Positions 26,475 through 38,193 are shown, numbered from the stretch's first letter. The stretch: 64,000 bases of DNA from Lophium mytilinum (GCA_010093605.1 MU004190.1:310001-374000), one strand, 5' to 3'. Notes: generated by a model from the letters alone, not told the origin. Numbers and translations: made by a program.

Positions 26475-26545
26475 TTTATTTCTAACTTAGATCTGTATAA
26501 GGCCGGCCAAAGTTCCCCATCGCTTACCCCCCGATCGCGGTACGG
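26475..26545 (-). repeat. Right terminal inverted repeat of the large element
   Basis: Inverted partner of 7582-7652, five mismatches in 71 bp. Confidence 0.85.
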
Positions 26546-27559
26546 TGCGAGATCACTCTCGCAGCCACGTTTATTCCCGCGAACTGGAACCAGGAACTGT
26601 AGAAGCCTCGGCGATGCGATATCAACGTCCCATTTATGATAGCGGGAAGAGCTGCGATATCACGCCCCACCCGCACAACACCAACGCCCCTCCAAAGAGC
26701 CTTCCCGCCTTATCGAGGCGCACCCGCGTATCTCGGCGTTCGCGACGGATCCCGGGGGCGCGACGACCTAAGCGGACGCCGCTGACGCCGCGGACAACGA
26801 CACAAGCTCTCTGCCCCAGGTCTTGGGCTTGCCGAAAGCCGACCGCCAGCCTTGCGAAACGAACCTACTGACCACGGCGGAGATCACTCCTGTGGACAGC
26901 TACAGCCGCCTCCGCGAGGGGAGAGAGACGATGGCACGAGGGCCACAACCCGCGAGCAATACGTGGAGTACGTAAATAGTGGAAGAAGGTCAATTAAGGG
27001 CCTCAGCGGCGCAGGATCTGATTTGCGGGTGAGGCGCAAAGGCCGTGAGACTGGTGTCCGGGCGTAGCAGCTAGCCGTCGACAGCTCGAAGCAGCAGGTG
27101 GGAAGCGGGAACAGCGACACTACGTACAGTCTTGGGCGCGCGCAATTGGGTGAATAGCTGCGCGCGGTGATCATGGGATGCACACTATGCTCGCTTTTGG
27201 CTGGGACGGTTGGGGCTACGGATTGTGGAGTGGGTGCGGGTGGGCTGCTGCGATGCGACCAACCTACCCCCGGGGAGGTGAATGACGCGGGTGGGCTGCC
27301 GTGTTTATAGCATGCCGGGACCCTGAACTTTTTTTTTGTTGCCGAGAGACAGAGACGTTGTTTGCGATTTTGCAGATATTTTAGGATACAGGACACTTCT
27401 AGGCTTGAGCTACGATACGGTAGCTGTACTACGTGATACAGCTCTCTGATTCTTGGTGGGTGCTACCCTTGTGCGCTCCAATCGAGGCCCGGGCCTCTAT
27501 CGCATTGCGCCTGCTAACAGCTTCACCCCTCCGCAGACCTCGCGTTTGAAACCGCCGCC
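26546..27559. other. Intergenic, upstream of the transporter gene
   Basis: GC-rich DNA beside the transposon end. One frame is open for about 200 bases (about 26770-26970, ending STOP after a Trp-Ser-Thr) and looks mildly protein-like, but has no start or recognisable family; it could be a gene remnant. The 3' portion is the promoter and leader of the transporter. Confidence 0.4.
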
Positions 27560-29414
27560 ATGTCTGAGAAAATCGAAACGGAAGCGCAGCAAGCCCGCGA
27601 CGAGTCGGACCGGTCGCCGTCCCCGCCGCGTCGCTACAGCTTGACCCAGACGGATAAGGGAAGATGGGAGCGCATGTGGCCCGTCATTGCTTGCGGCGCG
27701 GGGCTGTTCTCTGATGGCTATCTGAACGGCGTCATCGGCTCTGTTAACACTATGCTGAGCACCATCTACGCGGATGAGTATACCAAGTCCTCGGCGCAGC
27801 AGAATGTCTCGTCTATCACCTTTGCCGGTACCGTGCTGGGCATGTTGTTCTTTGGATATACGTCTGATCACTACTCCCGGAAATGGTCGCTATTCACGTA
27901 AGCTCCATGCAACCCGTATTGTTCTCCTAATTAACATAGGTAGGTCTACTATTATTATTCTATTATTCGCCGCACTAGGTGCTGGATCTTATGGCGCTGG
28001 GGGTAGTGTAGGTGGTCTGCTTGCAGCCCTGACCGCTTATCGTTTCTTCCTTGGAATCGGTATTGGAGGTTGGTTATGATCGCAGGCGCTCTCTTTGATA
28101 AAATGCTAATCCCAGCTTCAGGAGAATATCCAGCCGGCAGCGTTGGTTGTGCTGAGAGTACTGGCGAACTGAAAGCCGGAACCAGGAACAGGTGGTTCAT
28201 CATGTTCACAAATGTCCAGATCGATCTCGGGTTCGTGGTCGCCGCACTGGTGCCTATGATAACGGTAAGATTTGGGTCTCAAAATTTACAAGTTTCCCGT
28301 ACACTACTAAGACTCACAGGTCCTCGCGACTACGGAGAAGCACCTCCGAGTAGCATGGCGCATATGCCTTGGCCTGGGTGTCCTTCCGCCTCTTTCTCTG
28401 CTGTACCTCCGGATCAAGCTCCAGGAACCCGAGGCATTCAAGCGTGAGACTATGGCCAACACCAAGACTCCCTGGCTGCTCTGCATCAAATTTTACTGGA
28501 AGCGCCTCGCCATCGTATCCACGATCTGGTTCATCTACGACTTCTCGTCATACGCTTTTGGCATTTACTCGTCCTCTATCCTGGCTAATCTTCTCGGAAA
28601 AGACTACCCACTGTGGAAGAGTTTCGGCTGGAACGTTTTGCTCAACTTCTTCTATATGCCTGGGTGCATTGCTGGTGCCTTCATATCAGACAAGATTGGA
28701 CCGAAGTACACTCTAGCAGGAGGAGTTATTGCGCAGGCAATTGTGGGGTTCATCATGGCCGGATGCTATGCTCCCCTGAGCCAGCCAGGCAATATCGCAG
28801 GCTTCGTCATTGTCTACGGCATCTTCCTCGCTCTAGGTGAGCTGGGTCCCGGCGACAACATTGGCTTAGTGGCCAGCAAGACTAGCGCAACAAGTATCAG
28901 GTACGTATCCATCTTTTCGGTTATGTCAAAAGTCACAAACCTTGCTCTCGCTCCTTCATACTTTATGTCATATTCCCTGCCCTCTGGCATGCTCAGTGCC
29001 TTTCGGTTCCCAGTCCGTTTGTCCCTGGTCTGGTGCTGAAGCTTAAAAGCTACCACACGCACACAATCGCAAGGCTAATACAAGACGTGCTACAGAGGCC
29101 AGTACTACGGCATCGCGGCCGCTATGGGCAAAATCGGCGCGTTCGTTGGCAGCTACGTGTTCCCCGTCATCCAGAAGAACGCGCCCAACCCCACACGCAG
29201 AGGCCAGGACCCGTTCTTCGTCGCCAGTGCCATGGCTGTTTTCTCTGGCCTGATTGCCATCTTTCTGCTCCCGCATATTGGTCAGGACACGATCGAGGAG
29301 GAGGACATCAAGTTCCGGGCGTACCTCGATGAGCACGGCTACGACACCAGCCAGATGGGCGTCCACGCCCTGCTTGCCCCACCGAGCATTGCAGAGGAGC
29401 GGGAGGAGGTTTGA
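27560..29414 (+). CDS. Major facilitator transporter, Git1-like (glycerophosphodiester/phosphate:H+ symporter type), 501 aa
   Basis: Plasma-membrane permease of the fungal Git1/phosphate symporter group, which import glycerophosphoinositol, glycerophosphocholine or phosphate. Exons 27560-27897, 27944-28068, 28122-28264, 28320-28900 and 29096-29414, joined by four GT..AG introns (46, 53, 55 and 195 nt), give one open frame of 1506 nt. Visible features: hydrophilic N terminus (1-40); '[12 protein letters not shown]' in TM1; the loop motif [10 protein letters not shown] about 100-110; the family signature GIGIGGEYPAGS about 150-161; [11 protein letters not shown] in the central loop; 'LGPGDNIG' about 340-350; '[16 protein letters not shown]' about 396-411; short acidic C terminus. 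About 12 membrane segments are expected. Nothing looks broken. It stands alone between two transposon blocks, with no partner genes. The exact substrate cannot be told from sequence. Confidence 0.9.
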
Positions 29415-30701
29415 GTGGTCGTCAAACGGGTTGCCGCACTGTGGGGCTGAGATCAGATGCATGAGCGATGCGAATGCTGCTGGGGCGATGCGGGGACGGG
29501 ATAGGGCTGTACCGTAAGCACTTAGTGTATTATGCAGCTGCACTCCGCGGCTGCTAAATGTGATCGAATATGTCATCACAGCTGCATGGCTAACGTGCAA
29601 GTGCGACGATTGGCGAGGCCTGGTTATGAGGCTTGTCCTGGGGGAACATGATGCGTTGTCGAAGTTGGAAAGCCAAGTGCCGGTGGACGTGACGAGAGAC
29701 ACATCCTTGCACATTATGTTTCGCCATTCGCTTAGGATGCCATGAGTCTTGCAATGCTAGGTCCAGGCCGTCGTGCTGTGAAATACACAATTAAACAGCA
29801 ATCCCTACGCTCATTTGCTCGCGCCCGGAAAATAGGCTCCTTTCAACCTCGCTTGCATCCTTATGGGGCGCCGTTAAGCCACAGCTTCCTAGATCATACA
29901 AGGATTCCTCCAGCCAATAGCGAGTCCAGAGTTGTCAGTCATGCGGTTTGGGTTTCAGGGGCCCATGGTGGCGGTTCGATCGGCTGCCCTGCGGTGAGCG
30001 GCGCCAGCATGCTACCCTTGGCCACGGCTATCGCGACCATCATGACAATCGCCGCCGGTTTTTCTTTTTCGAGTGTTCTCGTGTTTATGCTGGCTGCTCT
30101 AGCAAGGTTTCATGGATGATGGTGGCAGGCTGGCACGGCTGGAAACAGGGGCCCTGACTATCTTCCGCGGGAGCTATCACTTTAGCTTATTCTGCTTTTT
30201 TGCCCCTGCTCCCACGCCCCCGAAACGCTCTTTGACGCTCCTCCACGGAACCAGCGAGGGGAGCCAGGTAAGAGATGTGTTTGCTGTCCGTGCTAGCCTC
30301 TGGTGTTGGTCGTCATCACTTTCGTCGTTGTCCTTACGGGTGCTTGCTGATCCTGTGGGTTGCTCAATCTCGTGCATTCTACCTGCAATAAAATCCCTGG
30401 AATCCTTCTGGATGCCGCATCCACTTCAAACCGCCTTACTTGTCGAGTGTACTTAGCTCCGACGAAAGAGAGGCCGCACGGCATGTCGTGTGGGCTATGC
30501 CCAGCGGGCCGGTTTGGCAGCCGTTGACTTGGGACCACGCACTATGGAATCCTCCGTCTTCTGGCGGCGTCGAAGCTCAAACAGAGAAGCGTGGACGAAA
30601 GCAGGAACCAGGCGAGCCGATCGACCATGCTTGGACGACCCGCATTACTCGAGCGACGCCACAAGTGCCACAGCCTGCCAATTGAACGGTTGGAGTGAAG
30701 G
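29415..30701. other. Intergenic, between transporter and MULE
   Basis: GC-balanced sequence with several short overlapping frames on both strands, none convincing. A Phe/Ser-rich hydrophobic stretch near 30040-30110 has no family match. The last bases are the target site of the MULE. Confidence 0.45.
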
Positions 30702-30710
30702 CCCAAAGCA
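30702..30710. repeat. Target site duplication, left copy
   Basis: CCCAAAGCA, identical to 34081-34089. Confidence 0.85.
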
Positions 30711-30924
30711 GGGCAATAGAATAGAATGCCAGTAGCTTGGCGCATTTCGTATTACAATGCCAGAAAACGCCACGTAGACGATAAAGGACCGAGGCCATGC
30801 TAATACAGGCCTAGAAGCTAGCTTCTAAGCTTAATTAAGCACACCCCCCGTCCTCCACCGTCCGTGAGGTGTTTTCTAGCATTGCATAACTATATACAGG
30901 CCTTAGCGTAGTATTAAACCTTAA
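30711..30924 (+). repeat. Left terminal inverted repeat of MULE-1
   Basis: Pairs with 33867-34080. The outer ~130 bp are nearly identical to the partner. Further in, this copy keeps CpG/CpA sites that the right copy has lost. Confidence 0.85.
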
Positions 30925-33866
30925 TTTTATAATATATATAATTGGCTACTACTAGCGCACCTCTATAGAACGTAAGGAAATTAATAAAATTAGCCTAGTA
31001 TACTCTAACTAAGGGAAAACAGCCTATAGGACTATAAAAATAGCCTATATTCTCTAGTATTAGCATCTAAATATATAGAAATAGATAAAAACTCTATTTC
31101 TCTATTAAAAATTATTTAATTTTAATTAAAATTAAATAGTTAGAAAGCCTCTATACTTATACCTACTACGCGCATTATGCTCTATTTCTCCGCAGATTCT
31201 ATACTTATTTCTAATAGTTGCCCTTCTATCTAAATAGCGGTTACTAAATTACTTTCTTTTATGCTATGCAGGGCCTAATTACTTCTTCTTTAGAGGTAGA
31301 AGAGAGGTAGAACTTAGTAGAAGGTTATTAACTCTTATAGGCTATATTATATAATATTCTAGTAAGCCCTCTATAAATATAGAGGTGTAGCTATTTCTCT
31401 ATATATAGGTTTTATATATATAGCTATAGTAGCTACCTATATACCTACCTATAATATAGATAATAGCTATTATATAGTAGTAAGAAAACTAGTAATTTTA
31501 GAACTCTCTATAGGTATATTTCTTTCTATTAAGCCTTATAATATATACTATAGTATTAAAGTAATACTATACTATAGCCGTGTAGTTATAGTAATTAAAT
31601 ACTATATACGTATTTATCTAGCAGTAATAGCCTAAGGCCTTATAGAGGTTACGCTTTAAAAGCTTCTACCTAAATAGTATAAAGAATAGAATATTACTCT
31701 ATACTTTACCCGGCGGCAGCCTTATAAGCTTAATAGAATAAGCCGTAGCTATAGTGTATCTCTTAGCGCGCATCTCTATTACGCGGCCCTATAGTAATAC
31801 TAAAAGGTGCAAAGTTAATAGCTCTTAGTTATTTCTAATTATTAAATTAAAGAACTTATTCGCGCCGCTTATAACGTAGCTAAAGCGTATAGTAATAATA
31901 TTCTTTATTACCTATTAGTATAAGTCTATAGCCTTAATATAGGCTGCGGCGGCAGGCCTAAAAAATATAATCTTAGCTATTAAGGCGTTAAATTTAACCT
32001 AGTTAGCGGTAAGGGTAAGCTTAAAGAAAAGCTTTAAGCAGGCAGTTCTATAGTACTTTCTAACGTTCTCTAATAGGTGCTAGATATAGTAGATACTATA
32101 GTAGTAAGAAAGAAGGCTATTAATAGTATTCTAGAGGCCTTTATTATAATTACTGCGAAAAAAATAGTATAAGTAGGTGGATTTTTAATAGATCTATTAA
32201 TAAGAATAGTGTAGTTATAGGGACTATAAAATTTAGTATAGGAATTAACTACGGCATTAAGGAGTATATAGAAGGAAATTAAGAGGTATAGATACTATTA
32301 TAAATAGGTGTATAGAAATTAAGAGGGGGCTATTATAATTTTTATTTATATCTATATATTATTTATTATAATAAAACCTTGCGTATAAACTATGTAATTT
32401 CTTACTAAAATTAACGCGTTTTAACTTAATATCCCCGCTATAAATAAATGCATAGATATCTACTTAAAAATTATTAATAAATAATAAAAATTAAACTTAT
32501 AAGTAGATAGTCTATACTCTAGCTGTATTAAGCTATAGTAGAGCTTTCTTTAGCTTTTTTATAAACTACGCCTATATCTTATTATTCTTGCTCTCTATAA
32601 TAGCCTAAGTAAGTAGATAGACCTTATTATTCTAGTTTCTTTCTATTATAATTAGTACTATATTCTTATATCTATTCCTTAGGTGTATTCTATTAAGGCT
32701 AAGCTAGTTAAGGCTAAAGATAAGAAAGGTTCTACTCTTCTTAGGGTATATAAAGACGCGCTGGAAGGCACTATAGTAGAGGACTAGATTAGTAGTAATA
32801 CTAGAATTCTTAACCTCTAGGTGCTTTAAGTACTCTAGAATCTTTATATAGTTATTCTCTATAAACCTCTTATTATTACCGCATATTATTAGGTGCGCCC
32901 GGCGCACCTAGAAGTTATTAATTAGGCCTTCTAGGTGCATAAAGGCTAGCGCCTAAATATTACCTATTAGCGTCTTGCGGGTAATAAAGCTAAGAAGAGA
33001 AAGATTCTCTACTAAGTATATTAATTACAACTACTTTATATACTTTAGAGGGGGCGCGCTAATATAGTAATACTTATTAGTAAGCTTTTAAACCTCTATA
33101 GTATTATTAACTTACTAAGTTATATAGAGACGCTATAGGTATAGTATAGTAGTACTATATTATAGGTTAATTTAAGTTTTATTACTTATAAGAATCTTAA
33201 TTCTCTATTCTTTCTCTATAGTAACCTTATAGTAGATCTTCTTAATCTTCTAGAAGGTACTATAGGCCTTACTAACTTAAGAAATACTAGAGAACTCTAT
33301 AGTAATAATAATAGAGAGAATAGAAAGTATAAAGCTTAATAGTAAGGCTATAGAATAATAGTAAGGCTATATAAGAGGCTATATAAGCTAGAAAGAATAA
33401 ATTAAGGCCTTTAAAAAGGCATAAGAAGGGCCTCTATATAGTAAGTTCTTATAGCTTTATAGTATTAAAATCTATTAATTTTTTATTACTTTTTTATTAC
33501 TAATATAGCGCAGAAAGATAGGTAGATAATTTCTTAGTGCAGCTACTATAAAATATAGTCTAGAGCTCTTCTAACTAGATAAGGCCTATAAAGCCGTTAA
33601 ATCTACTTCTCTATAGCTTTCTATAGCGTAGTAGCTTACCTATATTTTTAATAACTTAACCTATATATCTATTACCTATTTAGGTAGTTTAGGCGCTTAT
33701 TAAGCGCCTCTAGAAGGGCCTTAGAGGTGCCTATCTATTAGAAATACGTAGCTAGGAGCCTACTATATTTAAGGCTATATTAATAGGCTAGCAGCTTATA
33801 AGAATACTAGTAATATAACTAGTAGTATAATAAGCTATATATTATATATAAGCCTATATATAAGGG

Positions 33867-34080
33867 TAAGGCCTTAATACTATACTAAGGCCTATATATA
33901 GTTATATAATACTAGAAAATACCTTATAGATAGTAGAGGATAGGGGGTGTACTTAATTAAGCTTAGAAGCTAGCTTCTAGGCCTGTATTAGCATGGCCTC
34001 GGTCCTTTATCGTCTACGTGGCGTTTTCTGGCATTGTAATACGAAATGCGCCAAGCTACTGGCATTCTATTCTGTTGCCC
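33867..34080 (-). repeat. Right terminal inverted repeat of MULE-1
   Basis: Inverted partner of 30711-30924. Its inner half is RIP-mutated. Confidence 0.85.
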
Positions 34081-34089
34081 CCCAAAGCA
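34081..34089. repeat. Target site duplication, right copy
   Basis: CCCAAAGCA, identical to 30702-30710. Confidence 0.85.
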
Positions 34090-34702
34090 AGGCCATCCAT
34101 CCCCAGAACAGCCCTCCAGGTTTCAACGCTGCTGCTCGAGCTCGTGCTGCAGCGACCATCCCAGCTGCATCCGAACGTCAACTAGGTAGCGAAGAATAGC
34201 GTAGCTCTGCGCATGTTCCACGCCGGCCTTTGACCCCAGGAATCCCACGGGCTACACCAGGAGCTCCCGGGCCATCAGCAATCCTGGACTGACCAACAAG
34301 GTAGATCGCCGCTCAAAACGACCTCCAGGCCCCTCCCGCTTCCACGCCTCCCTCTCTGTGTGACCATCACGGCAATTCCCCCATACACTTTTTCCTTTTC
34401 AGCGTTCGTCTCAGCCGGCAGTCTAGCATATTCCCCAGACCTGTTTCTCGCCAATACGTTCCCAGCTACGAATTGGTCCGTTACAAGCTGGGGCAGATCA
34501 TGCGCGGCGTACTCAGGCCTTGTCAAGCTAGAATAAAGCTTGCCTCTGACCCGCTGTCCCGACTTTGTTCGTCGCTTGAAAATCTGTCGTGTCCACTTTC
34601 TTCACATCAGTCTCTTTATCCTCGCCACTGATACTCCCCTGCCTTGGCTTCTCTCACCGTCCCTACGAGGGCTCTCCCTCCCGCCCGAATACTACCTCCG
34701 CC
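34090..34702. other. Intergenic, upstream of the Pth11-like gene
   Basis: GC-balanced. The last ~150 bases are C/T-rich, as expected for a fungal leader before the ATG at 34703. A minus-strand frame at 34275-34526 has no recognisable character. Confidence 0.45.
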
Positions 34703-36241
34703 ATGTCCACATCAGAGTATATTCCCGTGTTCAACCGGTCAGAGACTATCTTGTCTACCACGCTTGTCTTTCTTGTGAGGCTGCACTCTTAGAACCTGCC
34801 GTTTTGCTTTGTTCTCTGACAGTACTAGGTTCTTGCGTGGATCGCAGTATCGCTTAGGCTATTCGTAAGACTGAGGACCCCGATTAGTCTGGGTTGGGAT
34901 GACCTCTTCGTTTGCCTTGCCATTGTATGCATCTTGAACCATTCGGAAGAACACTGCTCACTATGTCAGTCTTCGTGTACTGCTGGCTCAGTGATTGTTT
35001 GTCTCCGTAAGCTTTGAAATGAGCAGTAGTTTATGTTTCAATATGGACTGACAGTACTCTTTAGAGCCGGGCGCTAGTATGGGCAAGCACATGAAAACAT
35101 TACCAATCCACAAGCTGGAGGAATACTTCTCGGTATGCCGGTTTTCCCGATACCCACCTCTGCAACTCATATAGCCTGCTGACCTCCCTAGTACGTCTAT
35201 GCCGCAAACGTGACTTACTGCTCCTCAACAACCCTAATCAAGATCGCCATCCTTCAACAATACCTTCGCCTATTCGAAGGGGCTTCCAAACTCGTTCGAC
35301 GCGTTTGCTACGTTCTCATCGCACTCACGAGTGCCTGGGGCATTTCATTCTCTCTCGTCGCACTCCTCGGCTGCCATCCCATCCGCGCCAACTGGGAAGC
35401 CTTGTACTTCTCAGACTTGAAACTCAACGCCAAACACTGCATCGCATTCGGCTCCAAAGACCCCGGAACCATATTCCGCACCTTCGCCGGCCACGCCGCC
35501 TCAAACATGTTCCTCGACATCCTCGTCCTCCTAACCCCGGTTCCCTTCCTCAAAACGCTCAAAATGCAAGGCAAGACCCGATGGGGCATCATCGCTCTGT
35601 TCGCCATCGGCGCAATGTACGTGCACTCCATCCATACCTTTCAAAGCGTGTCCGTACTAATTCACCTCCCCAGCGTCACCCTCTTCAGCATCGGCCGCCT
35701 CGCCTCCCTCGCCAACAGCAGAGCCGGCACCTTCCCCGTCTTCGACGTAACCTGGTACGCGCCACCCATCTTCATCTTCTCCAGCCTCGAGGTCGAGGTC
35801 GCCATCCTCTGCGCCTCCATCCCCATCTTCTGGCCGCTCGTCGCCAGCCTCGCCTTCGGCAAGATCCTCGTCGTCAACGAGATCTCGGTGCACTCGGCGC
35901 CGCGGGACTCGATCTTGCTCGAGCTGGGGAGCCGCCGCCGCCGCGGCTCTGTGCACAGCGCCGGCGATGGAGACGTGAAGGCTGGCGGGTTCCTTTCAGC
36001 GCGGGGGAGGCGGCTAAGCGATGAGAGCGAGGGGAAGGGGGAGCTGTTGAAGCGGACCGAGAGCGAGGGTCAAGGGGAGCAGGAGAGGTATTATGCGGAT
36101 CGGTATGTGGCGGGGTTGGTGGCGCCGGATTGGGGGAATCGGGAGGGCGCGGGAAAGAAGAAGAAGAAGAAGGGGGCGTTCACTACGACGGTGGAGAGGG
36201 CGAAGACGCCGTATGATCATATCAATGCGCTGCAGGATTGA
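34703..36241 (+). CDS. Fungal rhodopsin-domain (Pth11-type) seven-TM membrane protein, 421 aa
   Basis: Member of the large fungal integral-membrane family that includes the Magnaporthe surface sensor Pth11; this one has no CFEM domain. Exons 34703-34774, 34829-34924, 34970-35006, 35065-35132, 35192-35616 and 35674-36241, all with GT..AG introns, give an open frame of 1266 nt. The small first exons are supported by family phrases across junctions: VLAWIAVSLRLFVR then GWDD in exon 2; GASMGKHMKTLP then KLEEYF in exon 4; YVYAANVTYCSSTTLIKIAIL at the exon 4/5 border; SIGRLASL and AGTFPVFDVTWYAPPI, EVEVAILCASIPIFWPL in exon 6. About seven hydrophobic segments fit. The cytoplasmic tail (about 300-421) is Arg/Glu/Gly-rich and holds a Lys6 run near the end. 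Ligand unknown; a sensor role is inferred from the family only. Confidence 0.85.
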
Positions 36242-37218
36242 TGAGGCTGCTGGTGGAAATATGAATTTATAATCACAATATCTTGGACCTGAGTGTTGAT
36301 GAATGTGAAGTCATCAGAGGCGTATCAGCAAGCTACAGTGCTTACTCATCGTCTTGATATAACGCATCCCTCTCCATCAATCCCTCTATCAATCCCTCAA
36401 CACATCTCGCTCTCTCTCTCGTTACCATCACGTGCCCGTCACGTGCTCCACCCCCAATCCTCCCCTGTTCACATTTCCTACCCTTCATCATTCCTCCAAC
36501 ATCTCCCCATTCAACCCCCAATCCCATAAAAACTCACCTCTACATTCCGCGGCTCTCGCGCTTACCGACCCCTCTCCCTGGGTGGGAAGCTCGGTAGGAC
36601 GCAACACCCAAGACTCAGCATCCCTGCACCCGATTACTAGGGCCATCCCTCCCAACAACAGGGTTCCTGAATCCCCCGGCCGGCCCGCTTGCTCGGCAAA
36701 TGCTTTAATTTTCGGGACTTGGACGTGAATGGGAGTCGCTTGGGAGGGAATCAGGCCACTTTGGTGTGGGGGGCCTGGGGGGCGTCTGAATCAAGAGTTT
36801 TCGGGGGAGTGGCGCGGGCAGGGGGTGTTGGGTGGTGATATTTATGGGTTGTGCGCTTGATACGTATCTGTAGGTGTTATGTAGGTAGGTGCTTGGTTGT
36901 GTTTGTAGTGTGTGAGTTGGATGAAGGGATGGTGGGAGTTGCTGGGTGGGTGGTTGTGTGTGGTTTGGTGGGACTGTCGTGTCTGGATTTCTGGGGTCTA
37001 GCTTCTAAGGTTTCTGGGGAAAGGGTAAGTGGAAATAGCTTTCCGAGAGCTTGGACGGTGTTTGTGATGCAGGTGATGGGATGGGGGGATTTATCTGACG
37101 GGGATGAGGGAGGGAGGGCGAGGCGGTGGTGGGAATAGCGGTGCAGCGAATGGTGGATGGATGGGGCAAATGCTCCTATCGGTCTGGTGGGCAGCCACAT
37201 TAACGTTCTAGAAACCTA
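36242..37218. other. Intergenic, with strand-biased composition
   Basis: 36360-36540 is C/T-rich; 36720-37140 is strongly G/T-rich on the plus strand. Long frames here (for example 36877-37200, minus) are low-complexity Pro/Thr/Ser/His strings caused by the base bias. No gene supported. Confidence 0.45.
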
Positions 37219-37476
37219 TTAGCCCTTCTGGAGGGGTTCAGGAACAACGTCTTGTTCTAGAATACTCTCGTCTCTGTAGGGGGCAAAGCACTTGAAGAAT
37301 ACAAAGGGTGTTGCGTCCCCGTTGGGGTTATAGGCGCCTAAGACTCTTATCTTTGATGAATTCTCTTTTCTACGTTCAGCCGCGGATGAGGTTTTGTATC
37401 TCTTTCTCGTGGCTATCGAATCCTGCGGCGCTTCTGACGGCTGGCTTTCTATTCGAGAGTTTGTTGCAGTAGACAC
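37219..37476 (-). CDS. Possible small hypothetical protein, 85 aa
   Basis: An ATG-started frame of 85 codons with a mixed, soluble-protein composition: a basic Ser-rich first half, then 'GAYNPNGDATPFVFFKCFAP' and an acidic end. No family recognised and no supporting neighbour. It may be chance or an exon of a larger gene. Confidence 0.25.
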   Translation of the reverse strand: MSTATNSRIESQPSEAPQDSIATRKRYKTSSAAERRKENSSKIRVLGAYNPNGDATPFVFFKCFAPYRDESILEQDVVPEPLQKG

Positions 37477-38184
37477 GAGCCAAGGCGCTCAAGGGTTCCT
37501 CGATCAGAGAAAGCGAATGCTTCGGTGAGTTCAACGTCGTGTTTGTGACAGTTGGGCATGGGGGGTTGTGGAATTGCTCTACAGCACCTTCTCACGTCCG
37601 GTGACCTAGCGTCAAAATCAAGTCACAGAATTACCGTGTGGGGTAACAATTCCGGACACCTTTAGAGGGGAACAACAGCTGCCTAGCCAATTAACCTTCG
37701 AGTAGGCTCACGATTAGCCCAGAAAGGAGGTTCACAGGGGTCGACTCAGTTTGCACGCTGTGTCATCGGACGTGGGAAGGTGCTGTAGTAAGCAGAAAGG
37801 AAGCTGCGATGAATTGAGCGGAAAACAAGCTGAAAAGTAAGCAAACAATAACTTGACGGCCTTGTCGAGCTATAGAGTAGAGCTGGGTGGAGTTCTCTTT
37901 CTGGCTACTCAGCGTATTAAGTTTCCTGCGATTAATGCCTGTAAATATCTTCACAGACTATAGTACGTACTTATCTACTCAGACGAAGCTAAAGAGATCT
38001 GTAAGATTAGAAGACAAGACCTACTGCGAGAAAGAATTGAAGAAGGAGATTGGCGAAGAGGAGAAGGACAACGAGCTATGAGGCGACTAAGAACTTCGCC
38101 AATCGCTCTGACTGCTACGCCACGGATCATTCACCGTCATGAATAGAGTATTCTCGAAATTCGGCACCCAGCCGACGGGCTCTG
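37477..38184. other. Intergenic upstream of the third paralogue
   Basis: Short frames only. A Glu/Lys-rich frame ending at 38081 has no start in a convincing context. Confidence 0.4.
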
Positions 38185-38193
38185 TATAAAATA
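38185..38193 (+). promoter_or_regulatory. TATA-like element upstream of the third paralogue
   Basis: TATAAAATA lies 85 bases before the ATG at 38270 and is followed by a C/T-rich leader ending CAACCACC-ATG, a good fungal start context. Confidence 0.5.

Larger units (their letters stand above)
7582..26545. mobile_element. Large DNA transposon with 71-bp terminal inverted repeats, split by a Gypsy insertion
   Basis: The two ends (7582-7652 and 26475-26545) are inverted copies matching at 66 of 71 positions with no gaps. The flanking bases fit a 2-bp target duplication read in either of two ways: TA at 7585-7586/26541-26542 inside a palindromic ccgTAcgg site, or TG just outside at 7580-7581/26546-26547. 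Inside is extremely AT-rich, TpA-laden DNA. The Gypsy insertion at 12519-20233 accounts for 7.7 kb, leaving about 11.2 kb of original element. The right arm carries plus-strand Tnp2/Plavaka-like transposase relics, which fits CMC-type elements (large, short target duplications). The outermost ~60 bp of both ends are not RIP-mutated. No intact gene remains. Left arm 7653-10931 shows only RIP-scrambled sequence in which I identify nothing. Confidence 0.75.
30711..34080. mobile_element. Mutator-like DNA transposon (MULE-1), 3.37 kb, both ends present
   Basis: Ends are long inverted repeats (30711-30924 and 33867-34080) starting GGGCAA[TC]AGAATAGAATGCC. They are flanked by a perfect 9-bp direct duplication CCCAAAGCA (30702-30710 and 34081-34089). 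Long inverted repeats with 9-bp duplications define Mutator-like elements; size and structure recall the fungal MULE Hop. The outer 110-190 bp at each end are almost unmutated, while the interior is deeply RIP-scarred; no transposase domain is readable. The largest interior frame (32704-32907, minus) is a fragment. The element cannot move by itself, but the clean ends might still be recognised by a transposase supplied elsewhere (inference). Confidence 0.8.

Noticed and set aside
26884-27396. 170-aa minus-strand ORF upstream of the transporter
   Set aside because: Composition is erratic (Ser/Pro/Cys/Arg), no family phrase is present, and it overlaps the expected promoter of the transporter.
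30490-30735. A host gene split by MULE-1 insertion
   Set aside because: Joining the flanks keeps a short frame open, but it has no recognisable family, no conserved phrases and several alternative frames.
33993-34199. 68-aa ORF whose start matches the 73-aa ORF at 30577-30798
   Set aside because: The shared start is the terminal inverted repeat of MULE-1 read on opposite strands, not a duplicated gene.
36877-37200. 107-aa Pro/Thr/His-rich protein on the minus strand
   Set aside because: It is a by-product of strongly G/T-biased plus-strand sequence, with no domain or splice support.
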